Source: Runella rosea
Lineage (GTDB): Bacteria; Bacteroidota; Bacteroidia; Cytophagales; Spirosomataceae
DNA length: 64,000 nucleotides
Reading direction: 5' to 3'
Assembly: GCF_003325355.1 (NCBI RefSeq)
Contig: NZ_CP030850.1
Coordinates: 1,116,001-1,180,000, forward strand
Below the pieces are notes generated by a model that worked only from the letters and a program-made list of their open reading frames with translations, ran no database searches and was not told the origin of the DNA. Below are positions 54,118 to 62,128 of the stretch, in pieces. The position numbers were made by a program, and so were the translations under genes. Every line of letters starts with the position of its first letter. The stretch's first letter is position 1.

Positions 54118-54705
54118 TTAGATTACGTCGCAACAAAGCATTTTTTCGGTTTCGACCAAGTCGGTCTTCGCCATTTCAATCGACTCGGGCAGGTGCAATT
54201 GCGGCACCACATCGGTGAGCAAACGCGCACAGTATTGACTAGGGGTCTGTTTGAACCAATCGGAGGCAATACTCACCCCCGTAACCGTAAATCGCCACAA
54301 TTTATCGGCATCTCGCACAATCTCATCTTCGACCGAACGCGCAAAACTCCGCGTGTCGTGACCGTCGATGATGGTTTGCACTTTTTGAATAAAGTCTTCC
54401 GAATAACCCAAGGGCCTTAGTATCTCTGCTGACAGCCGCACGCCTTCCGATTCGTGCAAATACCGCACGTCGCTCTGAAGGTAATTTTCGGTCTGAAAGC
54501 CTTTTTTAAAAATATCATCTTCGTCAATCGAAAACCAGCCAATGTCGTGTAAAATAATGCCCGCTGCCACCACTTCGCGGTCGGCGTTTGGATAGCTTTC
54601 GGCCAGTTTCATCGCGTAGTGAAAAGAAATCGGGATATGAACGTCGTTTTTTCGTACCCGCATGTACTTTTCGGCCGCTTTGAGAATATGTGCGTAGTTG
54701 TTCAT
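54118..54705 (-). CDS. HD-domain phosphohydrolase candidate 2
   Basis: 195 residues from the ATG at 54705; an upstream ATG at 54768 adds a tail of no conserved character and I prefer the shorter start. The HD pair is in ILHDIGWFSID (near residue 60), followed by IIDGHDTRSFARSVEDEIVRDADKLWRF (in part: IDGHDTRSFARSV). The pattern is nearly the same as in the other HD protein downstream of the aldehyde dehydrogenase, so they are paralogues. One or both could be the 4-hydroxybenzyl phosphate phosphatase. Four bases separate it from the aldehyde dehydrogenase gene. Confidence 0.7.
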   Translation of the reverse strand: MNNYAHILKAAEKYMRVRKNDVHIPISFHYAMKLAESYPNADREVVAAGIILHDIGWFSIDEDDIFKKGFQTENYLQSDVRYLHESEGVRLSAEILRPLGYSEDFIQKVQTIIDGHDTRSFARSVEDEIVRDADKLWRFTVTGVSIASDWFKQTPSQYCARLLTDVVPQLHLPESIEMAKTDLVETEKMLCCDVI

Positions 54706-54826
54706 TAATACGTTAAGATAAAAAATAGCTGTAGAAACAGAATGTTGACTGTGTCGGACATTACGCACTTTTTGTCACCTAATACCTTCACAATCAACAT
54801 TTTTCAAAATACATTTAAGATTAAAA

Positions 54827-56641
54827 TCAGGCAGCTTCGAGGATGGTTACTTCTCCCGTTGAGCCATTGACCATGATTCGGTCGCCCGTTTTGATGGTGG
54901 TAGTAGCGGAGCCTGTACCTGTTACCGCCGGCAGTGCGTACTCACGACAAACGATGGCCGCGTGCGACATCATACCGCCGATGTCGGTGACGGTGGCTTT
55001 GATTTTGCCAAATACAGGGGCCCAACTCGGCGCCGTAACGCGCGTCACTAAGATTTCGTCTTGCTCCAAAAGGCCCAGCTCGTCGGGGCTGTTGATGACC
55101 CGCGCAATACCTTCCACTTTGCCTGCCGAAGCCGCCATTCCTTTGAGGTGATTGGTGGTTTCGCCACTTTGCAACCATCCCTGCACACTTTCGGACGTAA
55201 TTCCCCAAAGCATAATCGTGAAGGGTTCGGTCACCAAGGCGGGCGGCTCATTGAAAGCGGGTTTAGGCGCGGCGGTCGAAAGGGCGTCAATGATTTTTTT
55301 ACGACGAGCCACTTCGGTCGGAATATAATCTGGACCGATGGCTGGCACGCCCATGGCCCAACCCCGACCGTAGTCAAACAAAAGTTGATGAATTTCTTCG
55401 CGACGGAAATAGAACATGTCGTTGATATCGCTGAAAAATCCAGCTTCCACAAATACCGCGCTTAGTTCGCGCATTTTGCGCCAGAAAACGCACATTGCCC
55501 AGTGTTCGATGTAGAAATTGTGGTTTTCGACGTACGGAAATACCACCCGCGCCAAGCCGATTTTGGCATCAAAAGCCGCTTGACCTTCTTCGTCGGCAAT
55601 AGAGTCGCGGTATTCTTCCGTGATTCGGTCTCTTTCGGCCGCAATGGCCTCCGTCGGACGGTCAATATTTTCACCTTTTTGTAAACGTTTCAGATAATCT
55701 TGAATGTAGCCAAAGGGAATCTCAAGGTGCTCAATCCAATACTTATCGGTCGAATAAAACCCGTTACCCGTCGTAAAATTAAACCACGGATATTTGGCCA
55801 ACTCCCACGCATCAAGCCATTTTTGGCCGTTTTCGGTTGCTTTCAACGCTTCCAACGCCGCCGTTAATTCTTGATTTGCGACCACATCGTCCACCCCCAA
55901 TTCAAGCGCCAATTTGGATAATTTGCGCAATTCTTCATCAGGACGAAACAAATCCACTTCCACGCCCTGCACCATTTTAGCAATCGACAAATCAGGAATG
56001 CCAGGAAAAGTTTCTTTACAAAAACCAAAGAAATCGAGGTAAGCCGCGTAGCCTAAGTTCAGAAATTCGAAGTGATACATCCATGTTTTATAACACAAAT
56101 CAATCATCTTATCGTAGTTCTGAATCAGATAGTAGGTTGGGTCAAGCCCAATACCCCCCTTAACCCATTCCATATCAATCACTTCGGGAAGCGACTCAAA
56201 TTTTACGGCTTCCATTTCATCAATGACACCCTTCACTTTTTTATGCCAATTTTGGAGCAAATCATTCCAGTTCATGAAATAATACCCTGCACGTTCCAAA
56301 AATTGCGGTACGCGGTCCGCGATTAATTCGGGCGCTACGCCCACGGGGCTCATGTAGCAATATCCGTTGTGAATTTTAAAATCAATTCCGTTAGCGGGTG
56401 GTATCAACCACTGACGCGTGTTGTACTGACTGAGGCATTTTACCGCAAATTCGACGGTTATGGCGTCAAAAGGCTTAAACACGTTGGGCCAGTGCTGCGA
56501 ATCGCAAAAGAAAAATTTAGCTTCTTCATTTTGTTTCAGATTATCCTGAAATACCATGTAGTAGGGGTACAATTCCTTCCAACCTTCGGCTCCTTCGGGC
56601 GCTTTGTGGTCGTAAGGACTAATGAATTTTTGAGAAGACAT
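54827..56641 (-). CDS. PEP-synthase-like phosphotransferase, large subunit with phosphohistidine domain (CreH/CreI-type)
   Basis: 604 residues. The C-terminal 90 residues are the mobile PEP-utilising (swivelling phosphohistidine) domain: the catalytic His is H560 in GGMMSHAAIVCREYALPAV, with ILVTRVTAPSW near 530. The N-terminal 500 residues are not PEP-synthase-like but resemble the large subunit of phenylphosphate synthase. No ATP-grasp domain is present in this chain; it is encoded by the next gene upstream. The pair has the sizes (about 70 and 40 kDa) and domain split known for phenylphosphate synthase and for the cresol-phosphorylating CreH/CreI enzymes. Confidence 0.8.
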   Translation of the reverse strand: MSSQKFISPYDHKAPEGAEGWKELYPYYMVFQDNLKQNEEAKFFFCDSQHWPNVFKPFDAITVEFAVKCLSQYNTRQWLIPPANGIDFKIHNGYCYMSPVGVAPELIADRVPQFLERAGYYFMNWNDLLQNWHKKVKGVIDEMEAVKFESLPEVIDMEWVKGGIGLDPTYYLIQNYDKMIDLCYKTWMYHFEFLNLGYAAYLDFFGFCKETFPGIPDLSIAKMVQGVEVDLFRPDEELRKLSKLALELGVDDVVANQELTAALEALKATENGQKWLDAWELAKYPWFNFTTGNGFYSTDKYWIEHLEIPFGYIQDYLKRLQKGENIDRPTEAIAAERDRITEEYRDSIADEEGQAAFDAKIGLARVVFPYVENHNFYIEHWAMCVFWRKMRELSAVFVEAGFFSDINDMFYFRREEIHQLLFDYGRGWAMGVPAIGPDYIPTEVARRKKIIDALSTAAPKPAFNEPPALVTEPFTIMLWGITSESVQGWLQSGETTNHLKGMAASAGKVEGIARVINSPDELGLLEQDEILVTRVTAPSWAPVFGKIKATVTDIGGMMSHAAIVCREYALPAVTGTGSATTTIKTGDRIMVNGSTGEVTILEAA

Positions 56642-56697
56642 AATTACGAATGATTAAAGGTTAAAGTGAACAGTTACGCTCGATTCGTCAGCGCGGT

Positions 56698-57771
56698 TTA
56701 TTTTTTACTTGCTAAAGGGTTCATTAGGGTATTCAAAATGCCTTCCATTCCCGTTTTGACGGAGGAAGCTGCGGGGGCTTTTTTCTGCGACCAGACCGTT
56801 TCGGGGCGGCTTTGAAGAAGCGTAAAATTCTGACCAGCGGGCAAATCGGCATCAATCGCCCACTCAATGTCCTGCGGACAACGGTAGTGTTTTTCGATGA
56901 TTTTTGCCATTCGACACACGATTTTCACTTCTTCTTCGCTCAAGCTGGGCTGCGTGGCTCGATCATCTAGAATCTCGCGCGTTAGCACCCGACGGTTTAT
57001 TTTATCGGGTACGTGTTCGATGTGTTTGTTTTGAATATTTGACGCAAGCACCTCCATCATCACCTTGTCTACCAAGAAGTTATCTGGCGTAACTTCACCC
57101 GAAACCACCGCCTCACCCAGCCCCCAAGAAGCGTCAATGACGATTTTGGAGCGGTCGCCGTTGGTCGGATTGAGCGTCATGGCTACGCCAGCGGTGCGGG
57201 CATTGACCATTTTTTGAATCACCACACTCATCAGCACTTCGTCTTCTCTGATTTGCTGATTGCGACGATAGTTGATGGCCCGTGAGGTGTACAAACTCGC
57301 CCAGCAGCGGCGCACGTGTTCGATGACTTCCTCCTCTCCCACCACCCACAGATACGTGTCTTGCTGTCCGGCAAAACTCGCATCGGGTAGGTCTTCTGCG
57401 GTGGCACTCGACCGCACCGCCACAGGCAAGTCATTGGTAGCCCCCGCGAGGGCACAAAGCTGGTGATACGAAGCTTTGATACTGTGCTCTACTTCGGAAG
57501 GCAACGGACTTACCAATAATAAGCCGCGCACTTCTTCCGATACCTGATCCAATTCGGCCACGTTGGCGCAATCAATGCCATTTACTTTTTGGTAAATTGC
57601 CTCGGCAAGCGCCGAACCGTGCAAAAAGTCGGCATAGGCGTGGGTAGTAATGCAAAAACCAACGGGCACTGGCAAATCAGCGGCACTCATACTGGCCAAA
57701 CTTGCCCCTTTGCCACCCAACAAATAATATTCTTCGGGCAAAGCTTCTTTAAAAAACAACGTGTATTTCAT
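56698..57771 (-). CDS. PEP-synthase-like phosphotransferase, ATP-binding subunit (CreH/CreI-type)
   Basis: 357 residues, equal to the N-terminal PEP/pyruvate-binding ATP-grasp domain of PEP synthase alone. Landmarks: LGGKGASLASM (near residue 18), VRSSATAEDLPDASFAGQQ (near 120), ASWGLGEAVVSGEV near 235 and the closing LLQSRPETVW. It would phosphorylate the swivelling His of the 604-residue partner with the beta-phosphate of ATP, and the His then passes it to a phenol. It begins 27 bases after the P450 gene and ends 56 bases before its partner. Confidence 0.82.
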   Translation of the reverse strand: MKYTLFFKEALPEEYYLLGGKGASLASMSAADLPVPVGFCITTHAYADFLHGSALAEAIYQKVNGIDCANVAELDQVSEEVRGLLLVSPLPSEVEHSIKASYHQLCALAGATNDLPVAVRSSATAEDLPDASFAGQQDTYLWVVGEEEVIEHVRRCWASLYTSRAINYRRNQQIREDEVLMSVVIQKMVNARTAGVAMTLNPTNGDRSKIVIDASWGLGEAVVSGEVTPDNFLVDKVMMEVLASNIQNKHIEHVPDKINRRVLTREILDDRATQPSLSEEEVKIVCRMAKIIEKHYRCPQDIEWAIDADLPAGQNFTLLQSRPETVWSQKKAPAASSVKTGMEGILNTLMNPLASKK

Positions 57772-57798
57772 TTTACGAAAAGGGTTTTGACTGCTTTT

Positions 57799-59025
57799 TT
57801 ACCACTCTACTTCCAAGGCCACGGGCGCTCTGAATGAGGTATTTAGTGCAAATTGAAAGACTTGATTTTCTTTGATGGTTAAGTGCGGAATCTTGCGGGT
57901 CAATTCTTCCAACACAATCTTAAATTCGAGTTTTGCCAAAGGCGACCCCAAACAAAAATGGATACCGTAGCCAAACGACAGGTGCTCTTTGGCATTGGGG
58001 CGTTGAATATCAAAGGTTTCTCCGTTTTCAAAATTGGCTTCATCCCGATTTGCAGAACCCATCACTAACAACAAATTGGAACCCGCAGGGATGGTCACGC
58101 CTCCGATTTCGCTGTCATCCAGTGCCTTTCGACGCCAAGATACAATCGAAGGTGAAAACCGCAGGATTTCTTCGATTGCGTTGGGAATCAGGCTTGGATT
58201 CTCGCAGATGGCTTTCCAACTGTCGGGATGGAGCAGCAATTCGCGGATGCCGTTGCCCATCAATGAAGTGGTGGTTTCGTGTCCTGCAAACAGCTGACTG
58301 TAACAAATCGCCGCAATCTCGCGGTCGCTGATTTCGTGACCTTCGGCCTGCAACCTCACCAAATCTCCCGGCAAATCGTCGGTAGGATTTTCTTTACGCA
58401 GTGCTACCAAGTTTTGGCAATATTCCCAGTATCTCACCATATTTTGGGCGTGAACCAACTGCTCCTCTTCCGTCAAATCGCCCCAAGTAATCAGCAAACG
58501 GCTTTCGGCCCAGCTTTTTACCTGCTGCACATCTTCTTTGGGCACACCCAACAACATAAATATCACCAAGGCGGGCAAATCATACGCCAACTGCTTCACG
58601 ATTTCGGCGTGGCCTTCATTTTCAAACTTTTCGATCATCTCAATCGCCAACGCCCTGATGCCTGGTTCGAGCTTTTTGAAGCGACTCAGATTGAACGCCA
58701 TGCTAACGATGCGGCGTATACGTGTATGGTCGGGTGGGATGCGCCCCGACAAGCCCGACAGACCAATCATGCCTTGGTCTTCCATCAATTTTTTGGCTTT
58801 CGGCGCAATCGGCTTAAACGGCGATTGGGCGTTTTCGGAAGTGTAGGTTTTCCAGTTGCTAAACACCGCCTTGATATCCTCATAACGGGTCACAACGTAA
58901 TACCCCAATTCTTGGCTGTAAAATACGGGCTGCTCGTCCCTCGATTTTTTGTAAAAAGGAAAAGGATTTGTGAGATCAAAAGGCTTGAATTCTTCGCTTA
59001 TTTTATGATACGGACAGGTGCTCAT
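57799..59025 (-). CDS. Cytochrome P450, class I (CreJ-like p-alkylphenyl-phosphate hydroxylase candidate)
   Basis: 408 residues, soluble bacterial length. I-helix oxygen-binding motif LFAGHETTTSL (near residue 245), K-helix ExxR in EEILRF (near 288) and haem-binding FGYGIHFCLG with Cys ligand C358. First gene of a nine-gene minus-strand block that also encodes its ferredoxin and reductase. By analogy with the corynebacterial cre pathway, it hydroxylates the methyl group of 4-methylphenyl phosphate; phosphorylation anchors the substrate. That specificity is inferred from neighbours. Confidence 0.9.
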   Translation of the reverse strand: MSTCPYHKISEEFKPFDLTNPFPFYKKSRDEQPVFYSQELGYYVVTRYEDIKAVFSNWKTYTSENAQSPFKPIAPKAKKLMEDQGMIGLSGLSGRIPPDHTRIRRIVSMAFNLSRFKKLEPGIRALAIEMIEKFENEGHAEIVKQLAYDLPALVIFMLLGVPKEDVQQVKSWAESRLLITWGDLTEEEQLVHAQNMVRYWEYCQNLVALRKENPTDDLPGDLVRLQAEGHEISDREIAAICYSQLFAGHETTTSLMGNGIRELLLHPDSWKAICENPSLIPNAIEEILRFSPSIVSWRRKALDDSEIGGVTIPAGSNLLLVMGSANRDEANFENGETFDIQRPNAKEHLSFGYGIHFCLGSPLAKLEFKIVLEELTRKIPHLTIKENQVFQFALNTSFRAPVALEVEW

Positions 59026-59062
59026 TGGGAACTGTTTTTTGATTTGACTTTCAAAACATACC

Positions 59063-59070
59063 CAAATGTA
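59063..59070 (-). promoter_or_regulatory. -7 element of the cre-like operon
   Basis: TACATTTG on the minus strand, exact TAnnTTTG match, 38 bases upstream of the P450 ATG. Predicted start near 59056. The -33 position lacks TTTG and is instead occupied by direct repeats. Confidence 0.6.
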
Positions 59071-59080
59071 GAAAACAATC

Positions 59081-59098
59081 CTTTGGTTTTTCTTTGGT
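59081..59098 (-). promoter_or_regulatory. Heptamer direct repeats, probable BTAD/SARP activator site
   Basis: On the minus strand ACCAAAG-AAAA-ACCAAAG: two identical heptamers with a 4-bp spacer (11-bp period, one helical turn), ending 10 bases upstream of the TACATTTG element. SARP/BTAD activators bind heptamer repeats with 11-bp period about 8 bp upstream of -10. The adjacent regulator gene encodes exactly such a winged-helix/BTAD protein. Confidence 0.6.
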
Positions 59099-59113
59099 TT
59101 TTTTAGTAGTATT

Positions 59114-60592
59114 TTAATTCTTTTTAGAAAGATTCAAATATAATTGCCTGATTTCCTCCGACGGGGCTCCAATATTGAATTTTTTCAGCGATTCGGTATA
59201 GATTCGGTACTGTCGGTGCAGGGCGTCAAATCGCTTTGATTCGGCCAAGGCCAGCAATTTTTCCTTGTGAGCTTCTTCCAAATTGGGATTTTCGCCGAGG
59301 GCTTTATCGCAGTAGTTTATCGCCAGCGAAAGATTTCCCATTTGCCGGTGAATTTTTGCTAAACTGTATAGAAGTTTGTAGTACATCTCGCGATACCAAG
59401 TGCGCTTACTCCAACACCAGTCGTTTTCATTGTTCTCTACGTACTTGAGCGGAATGTCCATAAAAAGGTCGCCTGTATAAAGCCGCTCCGCTGACTCGTA
59501 GCAAATCTTACATTGCTCCAAATTGCCTTCTTTGAGGTGTTGGTTGCCCTTAAAACACAACTCCTGAAACATCGGCAAGTCAATCCAACTGTCGTATGGT
59601 AGTCGTAAATAATACATTGAGCCTTGATGCACGATAAAAGAAGACTGTTTTGAAGCATCATCGTGGCCGTTGAGCACGAGCCGCAGAAAACGGATGGCGT
59701 GGTATAAACGATTCAGCGACTGCTCGGTGCTGTCGGCTTCCGACCAGAGCAAATCGGCCAATTCTTCCGTATTAGCCCCTTTTTCGCCACGAATCAACAA
59801 AAAAGCAAACAACGTTTTTAATTTGCGCGTAGCACCCGCTTTGGTGTTCCAGTCAATCAATTGGCCATTTTCGCGGTAAATCCGAACCTCTCCCAGACAC
59901 CTGATTTTCCAGCGCCCTTCGTTGGTTTGGGCGGTCATGGTTTGGAAAGGCCGCTCTAATGGGTACGCCTGCTTTTCATCGTTAGTTTCCACTACCTGAA
60001 CTTCATCCACCACCTGATGCGTATCAATGGTGGAAAGCCAGTAGTTGAAGCGCGGTTTTAATTGATTTTTTTTAATAATACGGGGCGGCAAATAATACGG
60101 ATTGGCTTTGAGGCCCTCGTGGGTGTAAATTTCGGGATGAGAAAACAAGCCCAAAAGCAGTTGTTCGTCCAACAACACCGACTCATTGTAAACGCAAACG
60201 ATAGTAACAGGATACGAAACCAACAACTCCTGAAACGCTTCGTGTAGTTCGCGCAGATAAATATCCCCAGAAGGCGTTCTGACCGCCCACGTCATTTCAA
60301 AAAAGAAGACTGAATCCGCTCGCATTTCTGCGGGGATGGCGCTGATGTGGGCCTGTAATGCTTTCACCACGGGTTTTGCACGCACGACTTGTTCCCGCAA
60401 AAAAAACTCTCCCGAAGAAACAACATCTCCTTCATTATCAACCAATTCGATGGCAAAAAACTCTTTCACGCTGCTCACACTTTGTTCATCAGCCACGTAG
60501 AGCCAATGTTTATGAGCGCCGATGATTCGTTTGATTTGTTGCCAAAGAAGGGAATAATCGCTAAAGAAAAGCCCCGGATATTTTGCTACCAT
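59114..60592 (-). CDS. Regulator with MEDS-like sensor, winged helix and BTAD domain
   Basis: 492 residues from the ATG at 60592. An earlier in-frame ATG at 60691 is rejected because its first codons fall in a terminator. Residues about 5-190 resemble the MEDS sensory domain of DcmR (dichloromethane repressor), with HKHWLYVADE, FEMTWAV, VCVYNES and HPEIYTHEGLKANPYYLP. Residues about 225-320 form an OmpR/SARP-type winged helix (KLKTLFAFLLIRGEKGANTEELADLLW), and 335-490 a BTAD/TPR-like helical domain. It lies directly upstream of the P450 gene on the same strand and probably activates that block in response to the phenol or its phosphate. Confidence 0.7.
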   Translation of the reverse strand: MVAKYPGLFFSDYSLLWQQIKRIIGAHKHWLYVADEQSVSSVKEFFAIELVDNEGDVVSSGEFFLREQVVRAKPVVKALQAHISAIPAEMRADSVFFFEMTWAVRTPSGDIYLRELHEAFQELLVSYPVTIVCVYNESVLLDEQLLLGLFSHPEIYTHEGLKANPYYLPPRIIKKNQLKPRFNYWLSTIDTHQVVDEVQVVETNDEKQAYPLERPFQTMTAQTNEGRWKIRCLGEVRIYRENGQLIDWNTKAGATRKLKTLFAFLLIRGEKGANTEELADLLWSEADSTEQSLNRLYHAIRFLRLVLNGHDDASKQSSFIVHQGSMYYLRLPYDSWIDLPMFQELCFKGNQHLKEGNLEQCKICYESAERLYTGDLFMDIPLKYVENNENDWCWSKRTWYREMYYKLLYSLAKIHRQMGNLSLAINYCDKALGENPNLEEAHKEKLLALAESKRFDALHRQYRIYTESLKKFNIGAPSEEIRQLYLNLSKKN

Positions 60593-60627
60593 TGTGTCGT
60601 TGGGCTGCCTCACGGAGCAACCGAGTG

Positions 60628-60660
60628 CAAGTATAGCAAATCCACTTTGGTTTATGCAAA
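60628..60660 (-). promoter_or_regulatory. Promoter for the MEDS-BTAD regulator
   Basis: Minus strand: TTTG (60660-60657), a 21-base spacer and TATACTTG (60635-60628), one mismatch from TAnnTTTG. Predicted start near 60621. This supports the translation start at 60592. Confidence 0.5.
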
Positions 60661-60705
60661 AACCGCCCCGAGAAGTTGGGCAAAATCCCAATCCTCGGGG
60701 CGGTT
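60661..60705. terminator. Strong hairpin terminator
   Basis: AACCGCCCCGAG / CTCGGGGCGGTT 12-bp perfect arms, with an inner TTGGG/CCCAA stem. It separates the conserved protein gene (ending at 60722) from the regulator promoter. Confidence 0.75.
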
Positions 60706-60721
60706 GACGTAGTGGGGCTTT

Positions 60722-61252
60722 TTACTTGATCTTTTTCAAATCTTTCACCGTAACGGTTCCACCAGGATAAGTAAAACTGAGGCTACGACCGCCGTTGTCT
60801 TGCGATTGCTGCACGCCCGTCAACGGGAATCCTTTGGTGCTGTATTTGGTGATTTTGCCGTCCTGCTCCAATTCGACAACGAGCACATTTTCAGCTGCGA
60901 AGTAGGCGTATTTACTCCCGTTTTGACTACCACTAAACGCGGGCGACGAATACTCCTCTGCCGCTTTTTTATCTGCTTTGCTTTTCTTGGGAGCGGCGGC
61001 CTTTTCTTCTTCGGCCATCGTCTGCGAGAGCGGCACCAGCTCGGCGCACAACTCGGCCACTTTGGCCTTTAGGCTATTGTTAAACATATCGCCAATCATG
61101 ACCATACCACCCTGCCATTGGCCCATTCCGCCCAGTTCGGGGATATTGAATTGTACCTGACGACCACCCGACAGTTTAAGTCCGGCCAATAATGAAGAAA
61201 CAGTTTCTTCACTTACGTTGTATTTTGAGGCTATTTCTTTAATCTTTTTCAT
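60722..61252 (-). CDS. Conserved protein of unknown function
   Basis: 176 residues from the ATG at 61252; an upstream ATG at 61306 adds 18 residues without conserved character. The N-terminus (MKKIKEIASKYNVSEETV) looks like a short helix-turn-helix or DNA-binding helix pair, then a Gly-rich LGGMGQWQGGMVMIGDMFN segment, an Ala/Lys-rich linker (KAAAPKKSKADKKAAEE) and a C-terminal beta-rich domain ending VTVKDLKKIK. No signal peptide, so cytosolic. I cannot name the family. It has its own terminator. Confidence 0.6.
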   Translation of the reverse strand: MKKIKEIASKYNVSEETVSSLLAGLKLSGGRQVQFNIPELGGMGQWQGGMVMIGDMFNNSLKAKVAELCAELVPLSQTMAEEEKAAAPKKSKADKKAAEEYSSPAFSGSQNGSKYAYFAAENVLVVELEQDGKITKYSTKGFPLTGVQQSQDNGGRSLSFTYPGGTVTVKDLKKIK

Positions 61253-61345
61253 GCTTCTTTTTTTGTTTCTAACCGCCAAATGTTGCTGAAGTGCCCAAAA
61301 GGACATATCAATTTACAAATTATCCCTAAATAACCATGCCATCAT

Positions 61346-62017
61346 CTACAGTTTTTTCAATAAATCCCAATCTCCAACGGCTTTTAGATAGAGAAAGTTG
61401 AGCAAAATTCCGTTGGCATTATTGATAAGGCGATGGCCTTCGGCAAAAGGCAAAACGACCGTCACAATGCGCTCATGTTCAGAGGCTTCTCCCATAAACA
61501 AGTCATCATAGCTCATGATTTTTTCTTTGGGGAGTGTGAGCTCGCAATAAAAATAGTACATGGTTTCGTCGCTCGTGCCAGTAGAAGGATAGACGGGGTA
61601 ATCTAACAGGCGAATTAATTGATTTTTTTCGACCGTCATTCCCGTTTCTTCAAACACCTCTTTGGCGGCCACTTTGACCGCATCCGACTCACTATCAAGC
61701 ATTCCAGCAGGATGCTCGTAGGTTTGCGAGCCGTCGCAAATGCGGCGTTGGCGGACCAGCAGCAAGTATTTTTCGCGGGTTTCTTCGTCAATCAAACACA
61801 CCAACACGCACAATACCTCGCCCTTCAAAAAACAAATAGGAGGAATTTTGTCGCCCTCGGGCGTGGTAGCATCCAGCATCAACAGCGAAAAAAGCGCATC
61901 GCCGTGGCCGTTGTGGCGGGTAAATTTTTCCTCAATCTGGTGAATTTCAAGGCCATTTTTTAACAAATTGGCTTTCCAAAGGTTAAATTTGTGAGAATCA
62001 AAGACGTTTTCGAGCAT
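61346..62017 (-). CDS. NUDIX hydrolase (ADP-ribose/nucleoside-diphosphate type)
   Basis: 223 residues from the ATG at 62017, chosen because a promoter-like element (GTACTTTG, minus strand, 62056-62063) overlaps the longer ORF start at 62065. The NUDIX box reads GMLDSESDAVKVAAKEVFEETGM (in part: KEVFEETGM, near residue 130), with Lys in place of the usual Arg before the first Glu. A long N-terminal region and the pattern YEHPAGMLDSES resemble ADP-ribose or UDP-sugar pyrophosphatases. Exact substrate unknown. Confidence 0.8.
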   Translation of the reverse strand: MLENVFDSHKFNLWKANLLKNGLEIHQIEEKFTRHNGHGDALFSLLMLDATTPEGDKIPPICFLKGEVLCVLVCLIDEETREKYLLLVRQRRICDGSQTYEHPAGMLDSESDAVKVAAKEVFEETGMTVEKNQLIRLLDYPVYPSTGTSDETMYYFYCELTLPKEKIMSYDDLFMGEASEHERIVTVVLPFAEGHRLINNANGILLNFLYLKAVGDWDLLKKL

Positions 62018-62055
62018 AACAATTGCAGAAGCTAACAGTGGGTATTTTTTTAGTG

Positions 62056-62063
62056 CAAAGTAC
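62056..62063 (-). promoter_or_regulatory. -7-like element for NUDIX gene
   Basis: GTACTTTG on the minus strand, two mismatches at the TA position of TAnnTTTG, 39 bases upstream of the chosen NUDIX start. Confidence 0.35.
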
Positions 62064-62128
62064 ACAAAGAAGGCACACTATCCGCAAAAAGTCGCTATTA
62101 TCGTGCTTTATTAACTCCCATTTTCGGT

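Noticed and set aside
54827..57771. Anaerobic phenol degradation by phenylphosphate synthase/carboxylase
   Set aside because: No UbiD-like carboxylase subunits are present, whereas a P450 and an oxygen-dependent dioxygenase pathway are.
58279..59106. 275-codon plus-strand ORF opposite the P450
   Set aside because: It lies entirely antisense to a P450 with all motifs intact and shows no family features.
60593..60691. N-terminal extension of the MEDS-BTAD regulator to an ATG at 60691
   Set aside because: The first codons lie inside a strong terminator hairpin (60661-60705) and the region contains the regulator's own promoter, so the start at 60592 is preferred.
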